The notes under the pieces were generated by a model. The model searched no databases. It saw nothing but the letters and a program-made list of their open reading frames with translations, and was not told the origin of the DNA. From a virus: a stretch of DNA of 44,236 bases. Of the stretch, positions 41,815 to 44,236 are shown one piece after another. How positions within the stretch are numbered: the stretch's first letter is position 1; each line of letters opens with the position of its first letter. The stretch lies in IMG/VR virus record IMGVR_UViG_3300008952_003042, positions 1-44,236 of that record. One strand, written 5' to 3'. Made by a program: the position numbers and the translations under genes.

Positions 41815-43152
41815 TTATAGAGCTTTTGACGCCAAAGTCGCCAGTTCGCTACGTTCTCCTTTTCTAAATGTTACATGGCCCGCAATAGGATATTCTTTGA
41901 ATTTCTCTATTACATGAGCTAAACCATTTGATGTCTCATTAACATAAATATTATCAATTTGTTCAATATCCCCTGTTAATACAATTTTTGTTCCTTCGCC
42001 AATTCTGGTGATAATGGTTTTAACTTCATGCATTGTTAAGTTCTGAGCCTCGTCGATAATAATATATGCATTGGATATTGAGCGTCCACGAATATACGTT
42101 AAAGCTTCGATTTCTATTTTACCCTTTTCCATATACATTTGTAAAGCGCTTTTCTCATTTCCTAGCAAAAACTGCAAATTATCCTGAATTGGCATTAGCC
42201 AAGGTAACATTTTTTCTTCCATCGTGCCGGGCAGAAAGCCAATATCTTTTCCGAGTGGTTGCACTGGGCGCGAAACAATCATCCTCGAATATATATTTCC
42301 TTTATCTCTTATTCCGATTGTTTGCTGGAGTCCAGCAGCAATGGAAACTAAAGTTTTGCCAGAGCCAGCCCTTCCAACAAGTGTCACCATTTTTACAGAT
42401 GGATCTAGGAGCAAGTCAATTGCGGACGCCTGCTCCTTGTTCCTTGAATTAATTTTCCATTCATCTATCTTGTCATTAACAACTTTTTTAAGAGGAGTGT
42501 AGTGGTTATAGAAGCGCGCAATGGCGGATTTTTTCTCATTAGCATTGGACACCATTAAGATGTACTGGTTTGGATACCAAATATCTTTTGTTTCTTCTTT
42601 CCCTATCAATATCTCCTCTCCATTATAAAAACGATCAATTACCTGATCATCGACGCTATGAGTGGTAAAGCCAGTATAAAGCTCATCCGACGACACTACT
42701 GCTTTTTCGGTTAAGTAATCTTCTGATATTAATCCAACTGAATCACTTATTACTCTCATATTAATATCGCGAGATACAATAATCGTTTTTCTTCTGGGTA
42801 TTAGATTTTGTATTACTTTTGCTGTGGCAATAATTACATGATCAGGGACATTGAGATCTAAATCTGGAGGAAATATTATGTCCTTAAGACAGTCGTAAGA
42901 CATTACTCTCAAAATACCCTTTCCCTTACCTATTCGGACTCCTTTTTGGAGATTACCTTTGTTTCTTAATTCATCCAATAAGCGTATTATACGTCTAGCG
43001 TTAACACCTACGTTATCTTGACGTTTTTTATGCTTATCAATTTCCTCTAATACCTTTAAAGGAACAAAGATATCATGATTCTTAAATTTAAATATTGCTT
43101 CTGCGTCTGTTAAATGTACACTAGTATCTAAGACATAGTTGTTTTTAGCCAT
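41815..43152 (-). CDS. PIN-PhoH protein (PhoH2/YlaK-type RNase-ATPase)
   Basis: A 445-residue two-domain protein. Residues about 1-140 form a PIN nuclease domain (YVLDTSVHL with D9, VLEEIDKHK with E37, IIVSRDINMRV). Residues about 235-445 form a PhoH-type P-loop ATPase: GRAGSGKTLV (Walker A, residues 260-270), AYIIIDEAQNLTMHE (Walker B and DEAQ) and VLTGDIEQID. The same fusion in bacteria unwinds and cuts RNA in an ATP-dependent way. PhoH homologues are among the most common accessory genes of marine phages, though their benefit is not settled. It is 14 bases downstream of the lipoprotein gene. Assignment is secure; role in infection is not. Confidence 0.92.
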   Translation of the reverse strand: MAKNNYVLDTSVHLTDAEAIFKFKNHDIFVPLKVLEEIDKHKKRQDNVGVNARRIIRLLDELRNKGNLQKGVRIGKGKGILRVMSYDCLKDIIFPPDLDLNVPDHVIIATAKVIQNLIPRRKTIIVSRDINMRVISDSVGLISEDYLTEKAVVSSDELYTGFTTHSVDDQVIDRFYNGEEILIGKEETKDIWYPNQYILMVSNANEKKSAIARFYNHYTPLKKVVNDKIDEWKINSRNKEQASAIDLLLDPSVKMVTLVGRAGSGKTLVSIAAGLQQTIGIRDKGNIYSRMIVSRPVQPLGKDIGFLPGTMEEKMLPWLMPIQDNLQFLLGNEKSALQMYMEKGKIEIEALTYIRGRSISNAYIIIDEAQNLTMHEVKTIITRIGEGTKIVLTGDIEQIDNIYVNETSNGLAHVIEKFKEYPIAGHVTFRKGERSELATLASKAL

Positions 43153-43166
43153 GGTTCACCATATAA

Positions 43167-43784
43167 CTAATTAGTCTGCAACATTTCTTCTAATCTTTCT
43201 TTAATATATGATTCGCTATAGCCATAAACACCATCATATATAACCCGATTACGGTCAATAAAAACAAAAGTAGGATAAGCCCCAATAGGATAAGCCCCCT
43301 CATCGGGATCTCCTATCAAATCTGTGCTTCCTAATAAAACTTTCGCTGTCGTAATACCATATGCATCCATCCAAGCGGTGGCATCGGCAGTATCTGGCTG
43401 ATTATTCTCAACATCTGCTAATAAAACAGTCACAATTTGCACTCCTTCTGAATCGTATTCATCTTGAAGAGATTGAGATGTCTGCGCAGCGGAGCGGCAT
43501 GCCGAACACCACATTGTGGAGAAATCAAGGACAACAATGTCGCCTTTCTGGCTATATAATTCCCATGTCTGTAGTACGTGATCTGGGAGAACTAAATTAC
43601 ACACTGTATCTCCAATATTTTGACTACAATCTTCAGACGCGTGTACTCCGTAAACAGTTGAACCAGTGTCCTCGTTTTCAACAACTCCCACAATAACTTC
43701 ATCTGCTGCAGCAGCTTCAGTGTCTATTGTCACTGGTGCGCTTTTAGTACAAGCAAATAATAATAAAAACAATAATTTAAACAT
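43167..43784 (-). CDS. Thioredoxin-fold lipoprotein (TlpA/ResA-like)
   Basis: A 205-residue protein. The first 12 residues (hydrophobic, ending LLLFAC) are a short lipoprotein signal peptide with C12 as the likely lipidated cysteine. The thioredoxin fold follows: a C-x2-C active site C93-C96 (WCSAC) and the cis-proline loop in GAYPTFVFID (about residue 168). This is typical of periplasmic TlpA/ResA-type disulfide reductases or oxidases. An acidic Ala-rich linker (TEAAAADEV) separates anchor from domain. A phage-encoded envelope-anchored thioredoxin is unusual. The short signal and linker style resemble deltaproteobacterial (Myxococcota or Bdellovibrionota) lipoproteins, which hints at the host. 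GAGGG precedes the ATG. Confidence 0.82.
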   Translation of the reverse strand: MFKLLFLLLFACTKSAPVTIDTEAAAADEVIVGVVENEDTGSTVYGVHASEDCSQNIGDTVCNLVLPDHVLQTWELYSQKGDIVVLDFSTMWCSACRSAAQTSQSLQDEYDSEGVQIVTVLLADVENNQPDTADATAWMDAYGITTAKVLLGSTDLIGDPDEGAYPIGAYPTFVFIDRNRVIYDGVYGYSESYIKERLEEMLQTN

Positions 43785-43831
43785 AATAATTCCCTCTTCT
43801 ATTAGTAACTATTAAGCTTTTTTAAATTTCT

Positions 43832-44236
43832 CTATCTTTCTGAGTGCGCCGTGTCCGTTCTTACTGGCGTATTACCTGTTCCTTTTGCTCTTTTAACCAA
43901 ATCTGATGAGCTTTCTGACTTGGTGCTGCCTCCAACTCCCCACATCAACTCAATACCCAATTTATTACAGACATCAACTTCAGGTGTATTAGTTTTCTTT
44001 CTATCACCACCATTTGCAAAATATGTTGGCTTGTGACGCCTAATCGCTTCACAAACGGTACCGTCTGTGTCATTGACGGAATCTACTAAAACGACACCCT
44101 TAATAGCATCTAATACTTCTTTTCTTTGATCAAACGTCATAAAAACAAAGCCTTTCTTGCGATATAGCCATTGGTCTGAGTTTGCTATAACGATTACATC
44201 GCCAAATTTAGCCGCATCCAAAATGAGCCTAATATG
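43832..44236 (-). CDS. HxGH nucleotidyltransferase (rfaE domain II/GCT-like), cut by window edge
   Basis: The frame continues beyond the right edge: after the in-window TTG at 44221 the codons read L-I-L-R-I-H in reverse, so the visible protein begins HIRLILDAAKFGD, which is the second His of an H-x-G-H motif. The true start is outside. Visible motifs are VIVIANSDQWLYRKKG, FDQRKEVLDAI, and DTDGTVCEAIRRHKPTYFANGGDR, with an ESSSDLV near the C-terminus. These fit the cytidylyl/adenylyltransferase family that includes HldE domain II and glycerol-phosphate cytidylyltransferase. About 134 residues are visible. It is the second member of this family in the window and may activate a sugar or alditol phosphate for the glycan block. 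A Thr/Gly/Arg tail (TGNTPVRTDTAHSER) is unrecognised. Confidence 0.75.
   Translation of the reverse strand, partial: HIRLILDAAKFGDVIVIANSDQWLYRKKGFVFMTFDQRKEVLDAIKGVVLVDSVNDTDGTVCEAIRRHKPTYFANGGDRKKTNTPEVDVCNKLGIELMWGVGGSTKSESSSDLVKRAKGTGNTPVRTDTAHSER

Noticed and set aside
43785-43831. Possible promoter before the lipoprotein gene (TTTAAA, 16 bases, TAATAG)
   Set aside because: Both boxes are poor matches and the short gap gives no other support.

Overview
The window is part of the genome of a large tailed bacteriophage with a contractile tail, distantly T4-like. The evidence is a gp25-like and a gp6/J-like baseplate wedge protein, two tail-hub proteins fused to peptidoglycan hydrolases, a gp55-like late sigma factor, a PIN-PhoH protein and a Cas4/RecB-like nuclease. 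All 37 supported genes lie on the minus strand, so the order of expression is right to left. Genes are packed with overlaps or gaps of a few bases. There is no intergenic stretch longer than about 50 bases, and I see no tRNA, rRNA, CRISPR array or insertion sequence. Base composition is AT-rich by eye. A Gram-negative host is inferred from an ADP-heptose (LPS inner-core sugar) module and a phage lipoprotein. The metagenomic marine myoviruses that carry LPS gene clusters are the closest lifestyle analogy I know, but the species is not identifiable.

Layout in transcription order. (1) 44236-40870, accessory and host-interaction genes: a HxGH nucleotidyltransferase cut by the right edge, a thioredoxin-fold lipoprotein, PIN-PhoH, a small unknown protein and a HExxH metallopeptidase. 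(2) 40883-40065: a strong sigma70-type promoter (TTGACG, 17 bp, TACAAT) that drives a Cas4-like PD-(D/E)XK nuclease. (3) 40055-21163, an uninterrupted block of 23 genes for sugar nucleotides and glycans. It holds glycosyltransferases, the ADP-heptose module (kinase, adenylyltransferase, HAD phosphatase, epimerase), GDP-mannose 4,6-dehydratase, three FkbM methyltransferases, a sugar C-methyltransferase, a sulfotransferase, a shortened DegT/StrS aminotransferase, a B12-type radical SAM enzyme, RmlB, RmlA, a nucleotide-sugar dehydrogenase and a cupin. A second sigma70-type promoter sits inside it at 28324-28352. (4) 21161-19402: five small genes, including a zinc-ribbon protein, a one-pass membrane protein, the late sigma factor and a helical protein. 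(5) 19400-1, tail and baseplate morphogenesis: amidase-hub fusion, M15 peptidase-hub fusion, spike-like protein, a 2102-residue giant with an EF-hand loop, gp25, gp6, a carbohydrate-binding-like protein and a LamG-containing protein of more than 1923 residues that runs off the left edge.

How it may work together (inference): host-type promoters switch on the nuclease and the glycan block early or mid-infection, and the phage sigma factor then turns on the tail genes. The glycan block encodes only soluble, cytoplasmic-looking enzymes and has gaps in every sugar pathway (no GmhA, RmlC/D, GDP-mannose synthesis or flippase/polymerase in view). It therefore probably borrows host precursors, either to remodel the host surface glycan or to decorate a phage component.
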